Of a DNA stretch of 64,000 nt, positions 8,232 to 17,515 are shown one piece after another (the stretch's first letter is position 1; each line of letters starts with the position of its first letter). The notes beneath the pieces are model-generated. The model saw only the letters and a list, made by a program, of their open reading frames with translations. It ran no database searches and was not told the DNA's origin. The stretch lies in the NCBI GenBank assembly GCA_003569705.1, contig BGOU01000003.1, positions 186,001-250,000 of the forward strand. The letters run 5' to 3'. Source of the DNA: Nitrosarchaeum sp. (GTDB lineage Archaea > Thermoproteota > Nitrososphaeria > Nitrososphaerales > Nitrosopumilaceae). The translations under genes and the position numbers were made by a program.

Positions 8232-9442
8232 TGAGTATGTCTGACCCAATTGATAGATTACTTGATGCAGCTGAATCTGGCAAATCAATAATCAAAAATA
8301 GAGAAATACTTCAGGATACATATATTCCAAATATTATTCAACATAGAATTTTGGAACAAGAACAAATAACACATTCCTTACTACCAATTCTTAAACATTC
8401 AAGACCATCAAACTTACTAGTATATGGCTCAACAGGAAGCGGAAAAACACTAGTAGTAAAAAAAATACTAAATAAAATTCAAGAAAGAGTAGAAAAATCA
8501 AAATTTCCAATAAAACTAGTTTATTCTAATTCTAAAGAAGAAGCAACCCTTTATGGATTCTTAGTAAGTTTTGGGAGACAATTAGGTTTAACTGATAAAG
8601 AATTACCTAGTACGGGCTTAGCAATAAGTGAAGTCTTTAAACGAATACTAACCAGAATAGACGAATCTAAAATAAACGCAATTTTTGTTATTGATGAAAT
8701 TGATTCTCTTGCTGAATTAGTAACAAAAACTGGTAATGATATTTTATATCAATTAACTCGAGCCAATGAGCGTCTAAAACAAGGTTCATTGGCTTTAGTA
8801 GGTATTTCAAATAATCTTAGATTTAAAGAAAACCTTGATCCCAGAGTAATTAGCAGTCTAGGTGAAGAAGAAGTGGTTTTTGGGAATTATGATTTAGAAC
8901 AATTAACCAAAATATTAGAGGAGCGAATCAGAGAGGCATTTATTCCGAATTCTGTAGAAGAATCAGCTTTGAATCTATGTGCTGGTATAGCTAAAAAACA
9001 AGGTGGTGATGCTAGAAGATTAATTGAATTAATTCGCGTTGCAGGAGACATTGCTGAAAGACAACAATCACCCAAAGTTATAGTAGAACACATTAGAGAA
9101 GCATTACAAAAAATCGATGTAGATAAAGAAGAAACAGTTCTAGAGGCATACGGTCTTCATGAAAAACTTGTTATGGTTGCAATAATGAAAGCAGGAGGTT
9201 CTTCATCTACAGGAGAGATTTATTCATTTTACAAAGGATTGTGTAAAACATTAGGACAAGATGAATTGACACAAAGACGAATTACTCAATATCTGAATGA
9301 AATTGAAATGTCTGGAATGATTTCTGGAAGACTAATTCATCAAGGAATACATGGAAATACAAAAAAATACAAACTTGAAATCAAACCCGAAACGATAAAA
9401 AAATCCTTTAAAGATGATTTAACTTTGCAGAATATTATTTAA
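8231..9442 (+). CDS. cdc6: Orc1/Cdc6 replication initiator
   Basis: AAA+ ATPase that binds origin recognition boxes and helps load the MCM helicase. It has 403 residues. Walker A is GSTGSGKT (about 66-73), Walker B is FVIDEID (about 151-157), and a C-terminal winged helix begins near residue 310 (MVAIMKAGGSSSTGEIYSF). The start is GTG at 8231 or ATG at 8237, two codons later. The gene directly adjoins the proposed origin and an ORB-like site touches its start. Its 3' end overlaps the convergent PolD small subunit gene by 24 bases. Confidence 0.96.
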   Translation: MSMSDPIDRLLDAAESGKSIIKNREILQDTYIPNIIQHRILEQEQITHSLLPILKHSRPSNLLVYGSTGSGKTLVVKKILNKIQERVEKSKFPIKLVYSNSKEEATLYGFLVSFGRQLGLTDKELPSTGLAISEVFKRILTRIDESKINAIFVIDEIDSLAELVTKTGNDILYQLTRANERLKQGSLALVGISNNLRFKENLDPRVISSLGEEEVVFGNYDLEQLTKILEERIREAFIPNSVEESALNLCAGIAKKQGGDARRLIELIRVAGDIAERQQSPKVIVEHIREALQKIDVDKEETVLEAYGLHEKLVMVAIMKAGGSSSTGEIYSFYKGLCKTLGQDELTQRRITQYLNEIEMSGMISGRLIHQGIHGNTKKYKLEIKPETIKKSFKDDLTLQNII

Positions 9443-10870
9443 TTTATTAGAATTATAATTTTCATGATAAACTTTGAAAGTCTTCAAATTTACCATAAGT
9501 GCTATTCCTGGATTAGGAGTCATTCCAACACTGGCTTGAAATGGAGTCTGTTTTTGCCAAGAACCAGAATTTAATAAAAGAATTCCTTTGTACATATCCA
9601 ATTCAGCTCTATGTACATGACCAACATGAAAAATATCAGGAATATCATCAATTACCATCAAGTCTTCCATTTCAGGTGCAATTGGGGTTTGACTACCATA
9701 AATTGGACTAAGATGTCTGGCTCTAAGAAGATGTTTCATTACATTTGTGGGTTTATCATAACTTAGACCTGGTGTAGTTTTTACAATATCATCGATACTT
9801 TGACCATGAAACATCATTACCTTTACACCATTCAAAGAAATAACAGCTGGATTTCCAACCATGAACATATTCTCTTTTTCCCATAATGCAGAATTGTATT
9901 TTTTTGGAATGGCTGGTTGTGGTAATGCTCTACGTCCAGGATCATGATTTCCTGGTATAATGAATATTTTGATGTAATTAGGAATTCTACTAAGAAGGTC
10001 TTCAGCCTTTTTTAGTTGCTCTTCGATGGTTTGACATACTAATTCTTTATCTTGATTTGGATAGATTCCAACACCATCTACCAAATCTCCACAAATTAAC
10101 ACAAAACGAATTTTCCTTGCTATTGGATCTGGAGTAGATAACCATGATACAAATTCAGTAAATTCATCTTCCATGAAGTACTTACTACCAATATGTAGAT
10201 CTGAAAGAAAAGCGGCATATGTCTCAGTTTCAGACTTATTTGAGGCTTGATCAGGAATATCAGGCGAAATCAAATCTTTTATGATAAAACCAGCATTTTT
10301 CCCAAAACCTATTCGTGCCATAATGAATTGATCACTAAGTAATGAACCTGCTATTTTTTGCAATTCAGCATCAAAAACAATTCCTTCAAATGAACCTGAA
10401 GGATCTTCTAAGACTAATTTTGTTATATTTCTCTCAGTACTTCTGGTAGTTACAAGACCACAAACATACATGTCATCATCAGATTTTATAGTTTTGATAG
10501 AAGCAATCGACTTTAACATTCTTGATTCTGGCCTATCTGAGATTATTCGTTTTAATTTGTTAAAACGACTTGAAAAAAGAGCATTATACCCTTTTACTCC
10601 CTCACCAGTAGTAATTCTCAAAGTTGGATCAAAGATTATTTTATGATCATTTTGTAATGTTTGATCCTCTTTAATTCCTAGATAAACTTCCAAATCATCT
10701 TGATTAATTTGAAATAATTTTTGTTTTGTTTTCTCACGAACAATTTCTTTAATTATTTTTTCTAATTTTTTTACATCAATATTCTCTAAAAACTTGAATG
10801 CATCAGGATGAATTTGAAACCCTTTATTCAAAGCATAATTCAAAGCAACAGTTAGCTCCTTTTTCATCAT
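9419..10870 (-). CDS. polB: DNA polymerase D small subunit DP1 (proofreading exonuclease)
   Basis: Small subunit of the archaeal family-D polymerase. It has an N-terminal helical domain, an OB-fold (about 130-200) and a C-terminal calcineurin-like phosphoesterase domain that provides 3'-5' exonuclease activity. The metal-binding motifs are all present: DLHIG (about 225), GDLVDG (about 262), GNHDPG (about 308), HGQS and GHVH near the C terminus, so proofreading should be active. The frame opens with TTG-ATG-ATG; I take the ATG at 10870 (10867 is equally possible). It overlaps cdc6 tail to tail. Confidence 0.96.
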   Translation of the reverse strand: MMKKELTVALNYALNKGFQIHPDAFKFLENIDVKKLEKIIKEIVREKTKQKLFQINQDDLEVYLGIKEDQTLQNDHKIIFDPTLRITTGEGVKGYNALFSSRFNKLKRIISDRPESRMLKSIASIKTIKSDDDMYVCGLVTTRSTERNITKLVLEDPSGSFEGIVFDAELQKIAGSLLSDQFIMARIGFGKNAGFIIKDLISPDIPDQASNKSETETYAAFLSDLHIGSKYFMEDEFTEFVSWLSTPDPIARKIRFVLICGDLVDGVGIYPNQDKELVCQTIEEQLKKAEDLLSRIPNYIKIFIIPGNHDPGRRALPQPAIPKKYNSALWEKENMFMVGNPAVISLNGVKVMMFHGQSIDDIVKTTPGLSYDKPTNVMKHLLRARHLSPIYGSQTPIAPEMEDLMVIDDIPDIFHVGHVHRAELDMYKGILLLNSGSWQKQTPFQASVGMTPNPGIALMVNLKTFKVYHENYNSNKLNNILQS

Positions 10871-10945
10871 CAAAGAATGTTTTTTGGTTTAATTAAATCT
10901 GCGCCTATACCCAACCCTCAAATATTGTTTCTAGTAAAAGATAAC

Positions 10946-11488
10946 ATGTCTAAGATTAGAATAATTACCTTTTTCGTATTTATGGGATTATTTGCAGCAA
11001 CTTATCAAATCGGGTCAATGTTTCAAGTTAGTGAAGAAGAGGCAAATACATTCATGTCTGAATTTGAAAAATTAACTAATAATGGTATGATTGATGCAAT
11101 AGGAATTTTCCTTCATAACTCATCCGTATCATTACCAATGTTTATTCCAGGATTTGGAGTTGTATGGGGGTTATTTTCAGCATGGTCTACCGGATTTGCT
11201 TTTTCAGCAATAGTTTCAGTCTCACCAGAATTAGCAAAAATTCCACCACTTGCAATTCTCTTTCTTTCACCATTTGGTATCATGGAACTTACTGCATATT
11301 CTATAGCGACATCTAGAAGTTTCATGTTGATAAGAGCAATATCGAAAAAAACTAACTTAATTCCATTTATCAAACCGACGGCTATAGAAATTGGAATAGT
11401 GATAGGACTTCTTTTGGCAGGAGGATATTTGGAAGATTTTATGATAAAACTAGCTCATGAAAAGAGTATTGGCTTACCTGGTTTGTAA
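10946..11488 (+). CDS. SpoIIM/DUF95-like integral membrane protein
   Basis: A 180-residue membrane protein with about four to five hydrophobic segments. The stretch FLHNSSVSLPMFIPGFGV followed by a Gly- and aromatic-rich helix, and later FGIMELTAYSIA, resembles the stage II sporulation protein M (DUF95) family, which is widespread in archaea and has no fixed function there. The frame could start at 10877, but the ATG at 10946 gives MSKIRIITFFVF directly before the first membrane helix and is preferred. It is divergent from the DP1 gene. Confidence 0.75.
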   Translation: MSKIRIITFFVFMGLFAATYQIGSMFQVSEEEANTFMSEFEKLTNNGMIDAIGIFLHNSSVSLPMFIPGFGVVWGLFSAWSTGFAFSAIVSVSPELAKIPPLAILFLSPFGIMELTAYSIATSRSFMLIRAISKKTNLIPFIKPTAIEIGIVIGLLLAGGYLEDFMIKLAHEKSIGLPGL

Positions 11489-11573
11489 TTTCGAGAAAAA
11501 CCCATGGATTTGCCTAATCAGTCTAAAATAATTTAGTAGTAAATTATAAACCAAATTAAATAGAAAATATAGT

Positions 11574-12506
11574 ATGAAATTAACTATTACAGTACTCTTA
11601 GTGTTACTTGGTCTTTCAGGGTTTGTTTTTGTTGATTCTTTTGCAATGATCTCTCCAAACAGTGCTTTTACTTTGGAAGGATCTGGATATGCAGTAACAA
11701 AAGATACGATAAAAACTTCTGAAATTGATTTGGCATTATCTACACAAAAACAAACTGGAAGTAGTGTTAAATCTTCAATTGAAGATGGATTCATTACTTT
11801 AGATGATAAAAATTTTCTAGTCACCAAATTAGAGGCAACAACATTACATGAAGGCAAATACATTAGAATTAATGGAAATGTTGAAAGTGATACTGATGGT
11901 AAAGCAACCATTAAATTTTTTGGAAGACTAATTGAAGAAAGTAAAAACGCATCAATTTATGGATTTACAGGAAAAATAACAATTACTGATAAAGATTACA
12001 AAATAATCTATACAGCAAAACTCTCCGAACTCTCAAAAATTAAGGTTACACCAACAGAATCCAAAATAAATAAAAAACTCATAATCCATATTGCTAAAGG
12101 TTCATCGACTCAAGGTATAGGTACATACATTGATCTTGCAGGAGTTAAACAGAAAGCATCAGAAATTCAAAGTTCTACTGATTCATTAAGATTCAGATAT
12201 TTTTCACAAGATAGAATTTCAATTGAACCAGGAACAACAATTACTATTGTAAATGATGATGTGGTATCACATAGGGTTTTCAGTGGAAAAGAAAATTACG
12301 GTGATCGTTATAATCAATTTATTGCTGATGGTAGAGTCTCAACTGATAAAATATTATCAGGTGAATCAATTAACATTACATTAGATGAAGCAGGATTTTA
12401 TAGATTATATGATCCAGATTACCAATGGATGAAAATTGTGGCATATGTATTTCCAAATATTAAGGACAATGTAATTCTTGGACAAGGAAAGAACTTGGGT
12501 AACTAG
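11574..12506 (+). CDS. Secreted protein with cupredoxin-like C-terminal domain
   Basis: A signal peptide (MKLTITVLLVLLGLSGFVFV, likely cut after about residue 24) precedes two unrecognised beta-rich regions and a C-terminal cupredoxin-type domain (about 200-300; ISIEPGTTITIVNDDVVSHR). Ammonia-oxidising archaea carry many such blue-copper-like proteins. The first ligand-position His is present in VSHRV, but the usual Cys-X-His-X-Met cluster is replaced by GFYRLYDPDYQW, so a type 1 copper site looks incomplete. The 3' end overlaps cbiE by 4 bases. Confidence 0.75.
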   Translation: MKLTITVLLVLLGLSGFVFVDSFAMISPNSAFTLEGSGYAVTKDTIKTSEIDLALSTQKQTGSSVKSSIEDGFITLDDKNFLVTKLEATTLHEGKYIRINGNVESDTDGKATIKFFGRLIEESKNASIYGFTGKITITDKDYKIIYTAKLSELSKIKVTPTESKINKKLIIHIAKGSSTQGIGTYIDLAGVKQKASEIQSSTDSLRFRYFSQDRISIEPGTTITIVNDDVVSHRVFSGKENYGDRYNQFIADGRVSTDKILSGESINITLDEAGFYRLYDPDYQWMKIVAYVFPNIKDNVILGQGKNLGN

Positions 12507-13219
12507 TTTTTCCACTGCCACTTGTAATTCATATATGAATCCAAAACAAATTGATTGAAAACCATTACTGACAAATCCGAAAATTTTTTTCCTTCTAAAT
12601 CTTTTACACTTCCAACAAAACTAGTTTCATTCTCAGTAGTTAATGCTTCAAAAACATGAACTTTCATGTTATCTGTATCAAAACCATTATTTTTTAGATA
12701 TATTGCAATTTCTGATGGCATAAAATGCTTTTCAGGTTGTTTAGGCCACGGTCTTGGGACCAAAATTACACTATATCCGTCAATCAATGCTTTTTGCAAT
12801 TCTAATTTCTTTTCCTCAATTGAAGTTGTTACATGCATTGTAATTATCTTGGATTTATCAAGTGGCACTCTTGCTTTTGATGCAGCAACTTGAATTGAAC
12901 TTATTCCTGGAATTATTTCAATCTCACCAAAAATCTCAATTAATCTATCTACAACTTCAGATTCTGAAAAATTAACATCACCAGTAAATGGAATAACTAA
13001 AGAACGATTACCTAATTCTGGAAGAATTTTTTGATATGATTCTTCTTGATTGTTCATAGTAATCTCATGAATTTCTTTACCTACAAGCAAATCTTCGATT
13101 GTTTTTAATGTGTATTTGTAACCAATTACTATATCACAATTCTCTATTACATCTCTTACAATTTCAGTAACATATTTTGGCGAACCTGGCCCTACACCCA
13201 CAGCATAAATTTTTCTCAA
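12503..13219 (-). CDS. cbiE: Cobalt-precorrin-7 C5-methyltransferase
   Basis: SAM-dependent tetrapyrrole methylase of the anaerobic cobalamin pathway, 238 residues. The SAM-site motif VGVGPGSP lies at about 7-14, followed by FTGDVNFSES (about 78-87) and EIIPGISSIQVAASK (about 100-114), typical of the CbiE/CbiF/CbiL superfamily. The partner decarboxylase/methylase CbiT is encoded elsewhere in the window (51906-52492). The start is ATG at 13219, three bases after the upstream gene's stop, so the two are probably co-transcribed. Assignment to CbiE rather than another family member is by overall similarity. Confidence 0.88.
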   Translation of the reverse strand: MRKIYAVGVGPGSPKYVTEIVRDVIENCDIVIGYKYTLKTIEDLLVGKEIHEITMNNQEESYQKILPELGNRSLVIPFTGDVNFSESEVVDRLIEIFGEIEIIPGISSIQVAASKARVPLDKSKIITMHVTTSIEEKKLELQKALIDGYSVILVPRPWPKQPEKHFMPSEIAIYLKNNGFDTDNMKVHVFEALTTENETSFVGSVKDLEGKKFSDLSVMVFNQFVLDSYMNYKWQWKN

Positions 13220-13221
13220 TT

Positions 13222-13713
13222 TTACTTTGTAAATTTTTGTCTGTCTTTAATATATTGCACAAAAGGTTCCCAATCTACTTTCATGTACTTTGTAGGCTCT
13301 TTAGCTGGATACTTTACCCAATCTTGGGCAATTGAATATTGATATTTTTGTCGTTTACCATCTTTTTCATACTCTAGTAGTAAAATACTACCCCACTCTT
13401 TTTCCTCATATGTGATATTCAAAATATCATCAAATGATAATTGTATGTTTTTTTCATTTCCTATATCTTCCATTAGATTACTTTCTTCATAACCATCATG
13501 ACGAATCATGGTGTTTTTTGATTTTAAAAAACTAATAACTTGTCTTTGTCTAATGGATTGCCACCATCTCATTTTAGCCTCTGTCTTATGGATAAACATC
13601 AAATGTTTATCAGTTAAAATCAACATACCTTCTTTTCCACCTATTGAAAAGAATTTTTTTGGTTCTCTCCATACTGAAACCAAATGCGCTTGAATTTTTT
13701 CATCAGGTTGCAT
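13222..13713 (-). CDS. PH/GRAM-like domain protein of unknown function
   Basis: A 163-residue soluble protein. The pattern GGKEGMLILTDKHLMFIHK is typical of the start of a PH/GRAM-like beta barrel, and the C-terminal part has a further amphipathic helix (WEPFVQYIKDRQ). It has no signal or membrane segment. It lies directly upstream of cbiE, two bases apart, on the same strand, but a role in cobalamin synthesis does not follow from that. The fold call is tentative. Confidence 0.65.
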   Translation of the reverse strand: MQPDEKIQAHLVSVWREPKKFFSIGGKEGMLILTDKHLMFIHKTEAKMRWWQSIRQRQVISFLKSKNTMIRHDGYEESNLMEDIGNEKNIQLSFDDILNITYEEKEWGSILLLEYEKDGKRQKYQYSIAQDWVKYPAKEPTKYMKVDWEPFVQYIKDRQKFTK

Positions 13714-13785
13714 AATGATTTGTTATTCTAACTTGTTAAAAACTAATACAATTAACTTTTAAGTAAGATATTTTGAGAAAATTTA

Positions 13786-15315
13786 TTGAAAAGAATTCTT
13801 ATTGTGATATTTTTATCATTATTTTTAATTAATTTAGGAAATCAATCACTTGCACAATCTGATGATAAGTTAGTAATTTTACATACCAATCTTGGAAAGA
13901 TGGTGATAGAGTTTTTCCCTAATGATGCTCCGAACCATGTTAACAACTTCATTAAATTATCTGAAAATGGATTCTATGATGATACTATATTTCATAGAAT
14001 AATTCCTGGATTTATGATTCAAGGTGGAGATCCCAATACAAAAAATGGAGATAAGAGTACTTGGGGAACTGGAGGACCAGGTAATTTTGTAAATGCTGAA
14101 TTTAACAACATAAAACATAATCGCGGAATTGTTTCAATGGCAAGATCAGCTGATCCAAACAGTGCTGGGTCCCAATTTTTTATAGTTCATAAAGATTCAA
14201 ATTTTCTTGATGAACAATATACTGTCTTTGGGAGGATTGTAACAGAAGAAAGTTTTGAAACACTTGACAAAATTGCTTTAGTGAAAACAGGAGACAAAGA
14301 TATTCCAATAAATACTGAACAAGTAAAAATTACAAAAGTTGAGGTTGTAAATCGTTCCGAAGTATCTAATTTACTTGAACTATCAGATCCTGAAAGAATT
14401 ACCACGCCAATTGAAAAATCTTCAGGTAGTCAACTTTTTGAAAACAAAGCACTAGACGTTGCATTTAATGTACCTGAAGGCTGGTTATTACAGCAACCAA
14501 AAAAAACCAGTGAAAATTCTCCTGACGTAGTTGCAGTAGGACCTAAAGTTGGACTCATCAATCCAGTATTTTCTTTGACCATTTCTAATGCCAAGGGAAA
14601 AACTCTAGATGATTTAATCAAAGAAAAAGATGAATTTCTAAAAAATGCCCTTAAATCAGGTAATTTAGAAATTATTTCTCAAGAAAAATCAATAATTAAT
14701 GAAAAACAAGTATATGTTACTAATGCTAAAGGTCTTTTTCAAAGTAATGGAACATCATATAATGTACAATTTAGAGAAGTGATTATTTCAACTCCTGAAA
14801 AATTTTATACTTTTGCATATAGTAATGGAGTAGATAATTTTACTGATCAAATTTCTAGATTTGAAGAATCTGTCAATTCTTTTAAAATAACATCTGAACC
14901 AACTAAAGAAGTGAAATCTCCAGATTTTTTAGGTAAAGATGGAGAAAAAGGTGGTGGATGTCTAATTGCCACTGCAGCATTTGGTTCAGAGTTATCTCCA
15001 CAAGTGCAACAACTTAGAGAATTACGAGACAATACAATTCTAAATACAAAATCCGGAATGGCATTCATGACAACGTTTAATCAATTTTATTATTCATTTT
15101 CACCAACAGTTGCAGACTTTGAAAGAGAACAGCCAATTTTCAAAGAAGTTGTTAAACTAACACTAACGCCAATGTTGACATCACTATCCATACTAAATCA
15201 CGTCAATATTGATTCAGAGCAAGAAATGTTAGGATATGGAATCTCTATAATTTTACTAAATGTTGGAATGTATTTTATTGCACCGGCTATGATAATTCAG
15301 AGACTAAGAAAATAA
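13786..15315 (+). CDS. Secreted cyclophilin-type peptidyl-prolyl isomerase with CFI-box C terminus
   Basis: A signal peptide (about 1-23, ending NQSLAQ) is followed by a cyclophilin domain (about 27-190) containing FHRIIPGFMIQGGDP and SAGSQFFIVH, which catalyses cis-trans isomerisation of prolyl bonds, here outside the cell. A second beta-rich domain (about 215-375) resembles the lipid- or stress-related PsbP/DcrB type. The C terminus carries GGGCLIATAAFGSELS, then FYYSFSP and a final transmembrane helix, which is the CFI-box C-terminal module known from bacteria and common in thaumarchaeal surface proteins. TTG start. The gene abuts the convergent ndh gene. Confidence 0.88.
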   Translation: MKRILIVIFLSLFLINLGNQSLAQSDDKLVILHTNLGKMVIEFFPNDAPNHVNNFIKLSENGFYDDTIFHRIIPGFMIQGGDPNTKNGDKSTWGTGGPGNFVNAEFNNIKHNRGIVSMARSADPNSAGSQFFIVHKDSNFLDEQYTVFGRIVTEESFETLDKIALVKTGDKDIPINTEQVKITKVEVVNRSEVSNLLELSDPERITTPIEKSSGSQLFENKALDVAFNVPEGWLLQQPKKTSENSPDVVAVGPKVGLINPVFSLTISNAKGKTLDDLIKEKDEFLKNALKSGNLEIISQEKSIINEKQVYVTNAKGLFQSNGTSYNVQFREVIISTPEKFYTFAYSNGVDNFTDQISRFEESVNSFKITSEPTKEVKSPDFLGKDGEKGGGCLIATAAFGSELSPQVQQLRELRDNTILNTKSGMAFMTTFNQFYYSFSPTVADFEREQPIFKEVVKLTLTPMLTSLSILNHVNIDSEQEMLGYGISIILLNVGMYFIAPAMIIQRLRK

Positions 15316-16674
15316 TTACCAAACATCGTCAACTTCATCAAGAACTTTGTATTCTTTTTCTGTCTCATGTTTTACGAGTTTCAGTCTTGAAATATCCCTA
15401 TCAAATAACAAATCAATTGTCCAATCTAAGAAAACTCTGATTTTTTTATCAGGCAATGCAATTTTTGAAAGGTAGACATTTCTCCAAATAAGCCAAGCTA
15501 ATAATCCAGAAATATTCATCCCTAAAAATGTCGCAATACCAGTTCTTTTTCCAATTATTGCCATTTGTCCCTTGGAATGATATTCAAATTTTTTCTTCTC
15601 TAAATTTTTAATTAAAGCATTCAGATTATAGGCTGCAATTTTAGCTTGTGATTCTGCAATTTGTGCAGTTGGTGCAAATGGTCTATTTGTTTGAGGATCC
15701 ATAAATAATGCACAATCTCCAATTGCAAAAACCCCAGAAAATTCTGGAACTTCAAGAAAATCGTTTACAATAACTTTACCTTTATCAGTTTTGAACATTG
15801 ATCTTTTAATTGTATTAACAGGTGTAACACCTGCAGTCCAAATCAGCGTTTTAGTTCTAATTACATCCATCTTTGATTCATCCATAGGATCTTTTGGATT
15901 TTCATCTAATGATTTTACAATAACCTCTATTCCATCAAAACTTGTAACTGCTGTTCGAAGTCTAATGTCAATACCTCGCTCTATCATCTTTCCTTTTGCA
16001 AACTCTGCCAACTTTTCATTAAAGCCAGGGAGAATCATCGGAAGAGCTTCTAAAACTATTACACGAATATCGCCTTTGTGAATTGTAGGATAATATTTTC
16101 TTGCATCTAGTAAAAGATCCATCAACTCTCCTGCAGTTTCAATTCCTGCAAATCCACCACCCACTACAACAAATGTCAAAAAACTATTTCGAAGAATAGG
16201 ATCTGTTTCATTCTCAGCTTGTTCAAGCATATCTATCGCTCTATTTCTTAGCATTACTGCATCATTGAGAGTCTTCATTGTGTAAGCATTTTTTTCAACA
16301 TCTGCCATTCCAAAAAAATTGGTTTCACTACCTAATGCAACTACCAAATAATCATAATGAATTGAAACACCTCTTTTTTCACCTGTACCCCATAATGTTA
16401 CAAGTTTTCCAAAAGGATCAGCATTCTTTATTCTCCCTTCATAAAATTTTGTCTTTTTACAAATTGCTCTAATAGGCATTACAATATGCCTTGTTTCAAT
16501 CATACCTGATGCTACTTGAGGTAACATTGGAGTAAATAATAGAAAATTATCCTCACTTATCATTACCAACTCAATTTCAGAACTATTTCCAAAATACGAC
16601 TCTAATTGTCTGGCACATTCTACTCCTGCAAATCCTCCTCCTAAAATGACTATTTTCTTCTTATTTCTGACCAA
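15316..16674 (-). CDS. ndh: Type II NADH dehydrogenase-like FAD oxidoreductase
   Basis: A 452-residue pyridine nucleotide-disulfide oxidoreductase that would pass electrons from NAD(P)H through FAD to quinone at the inner membrane face without pumping protons. The FAD-binding GGGFAGVECA (about 10-19), the NADH-binding VVVGGGFAGIETAGEL (about 168-183) and the second FAD contact GVFAIGDCALF (about 315-325) are clear. The C-terminal region has hydrophobic, amphipathic segments for membrane attachment. Its stop touches the stop of the convergent cyclophilin gene. Confidence 0.92.
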   Translation of the reverse strand: MVRNKKKIVILGGGFAGVECARQLESYFGNSSEIELVMISEDNFLLFTPMLPQVASGMIETRHIVMPIRAICKKTKFYEGRIKNADPFGKLVTLWGTGEKRGVSIHYDYLVVALGSETNFFGMADVEKNAYTMKTLNDAVMLRNRAIDMLEQAENETDPILRNSFLTFVVVGGGFAGIETAGELMDLLLDARKYYPTIHKGDIRVIVLEALPMILPGFNEKLAEFAKGKMIERGIDIRLRTAVTSFDGIEVIVKSLDENPKDPMDESKMDVIRTKTLIWTAGVTPVNTIKRSMFKTDKGKVIVNDFLEVPEFSGVFAIGDCALFMDPQTNRPFAPTAQIAESQAKIAAYNLNALIKNLEKKKFEYHSKGQMAIIGKRTGIATFLGMNISGLLAWLIWRNVYLSKIALPDKKIRVFLDWTIDLLFDRDISRLKLVKHETEKEYKVLDEVDDVW

Positions 16675-16751
16675 TTATATCATACCCATGAAATTACTGA
16701 ATATATCCTATGAGATCATTTTTCTCAATAAACCATAAATAAATTCAGAAT

Positions 16752-17415
16752 TTATCCAATTCTAACTATATCTGAATGGAGTATTTCATATGCTCTAGAA
16801 GCATCTTTTTCATTTAGAATTATGATTATACTGTCTTGGCTGAAAAACGCATTTACAAGTTCTATTCCATTATCATGTAAAATCTCTGCAACATAAGATA
16901 CTATCTGATTGATTTTGGTTTACTGGAATTGAAATTCTAATCTTTGCAAGACCGGTACTAAATATATTTTCTCTATTTGGCATATTTTCAAAAATTTCTC
17001 TAATACTTTCCATATCCTCTGTAAGGAATCTAAATGAATCAGATAATCTAAAAAATTCATAATTACTGGTAATTTTTGAAAATTTATCTAAAATTGATAT
17101 AGGATCCATCTCTGCAGAATCTTTTATTGAAAATTTAATATCCATCATTCCATCAGTCAATACAAGTCTTGCATTTTTTAAAATAGATTCTTCTTTGACA
17201 TTCTCTTTAATTTCAAAAGAATCAGCATATCGTTTTATGGCAACTACAATTGTATTGAGATTCACAGAACTACCCAAAACCTTTTCAATTTCTGGTTGAA
17301 TCTTTACAGCCAATGCTGTATAGTTAATCAAATCCATTTTCATACAATCATAAATTGAACGATTTCTCGTGACAATTTCCCTAACTATTTCAGGAATAGA
17401 CATAATCCTCATCAT
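16752..17415 (-). pseudogene. ACT-domain-like regulatory protein, split by a +1 frameshift
   Basis: The first frame codes 180 residues, from the start at 17415 to IRISIPVNQ, then gives an unlikely tail. Removing one A from the AAAA run (T-run 16913-16916 on the plus strand) restores PVNQINQIVSYVAEILHDNG and a further ACT-like segment (NAFFSQDSIIIILNEKDA) ending at 16752. The joined span is 664 bases, exactly one more than a multiple of three. The intact protein would have about 220 residues, with a helical N terminus and tandem ACT-like small-molecule-binding parts. It is divergent from hsp20. Either a sequencing error or a recent mutation explains the break. Confidence 0.7.
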
Positions 17416-17444
17416 TTAACTATATGATGTCAATTATAATAGGA

Positions 17445-17502
17445 TTATGTAAGAAATTACATAAATATTCGTAATATTTATATAATGTAATATACATTAC
17501 AT
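17445..17502. promoter_or_regulatory. Three stacked inverted repeats in the hsp20 promoter
   Basis: Three perfect inverted repeats lie in 58 bases. TTATGTAA-GAAA-TTACATAA is at 17445-17464, ATAAATATT-CGT-AATATTTAT at 17461-17481 and ATGTAAT-ATAC-ATTACAT at 17485-17502. The first and third share ATGTAA/TTACAT arms. The likely TATA box (TTTATATAAT, about 17477-17486) overlaps the second and third. This is a convincing operator arrangement for a dimeric repressor of the chaperone operon and perhaps of the divergent ACT-like gene. Confidence 0.65.
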
Positions 17503-17515
17503 TGGATAGATAAAT

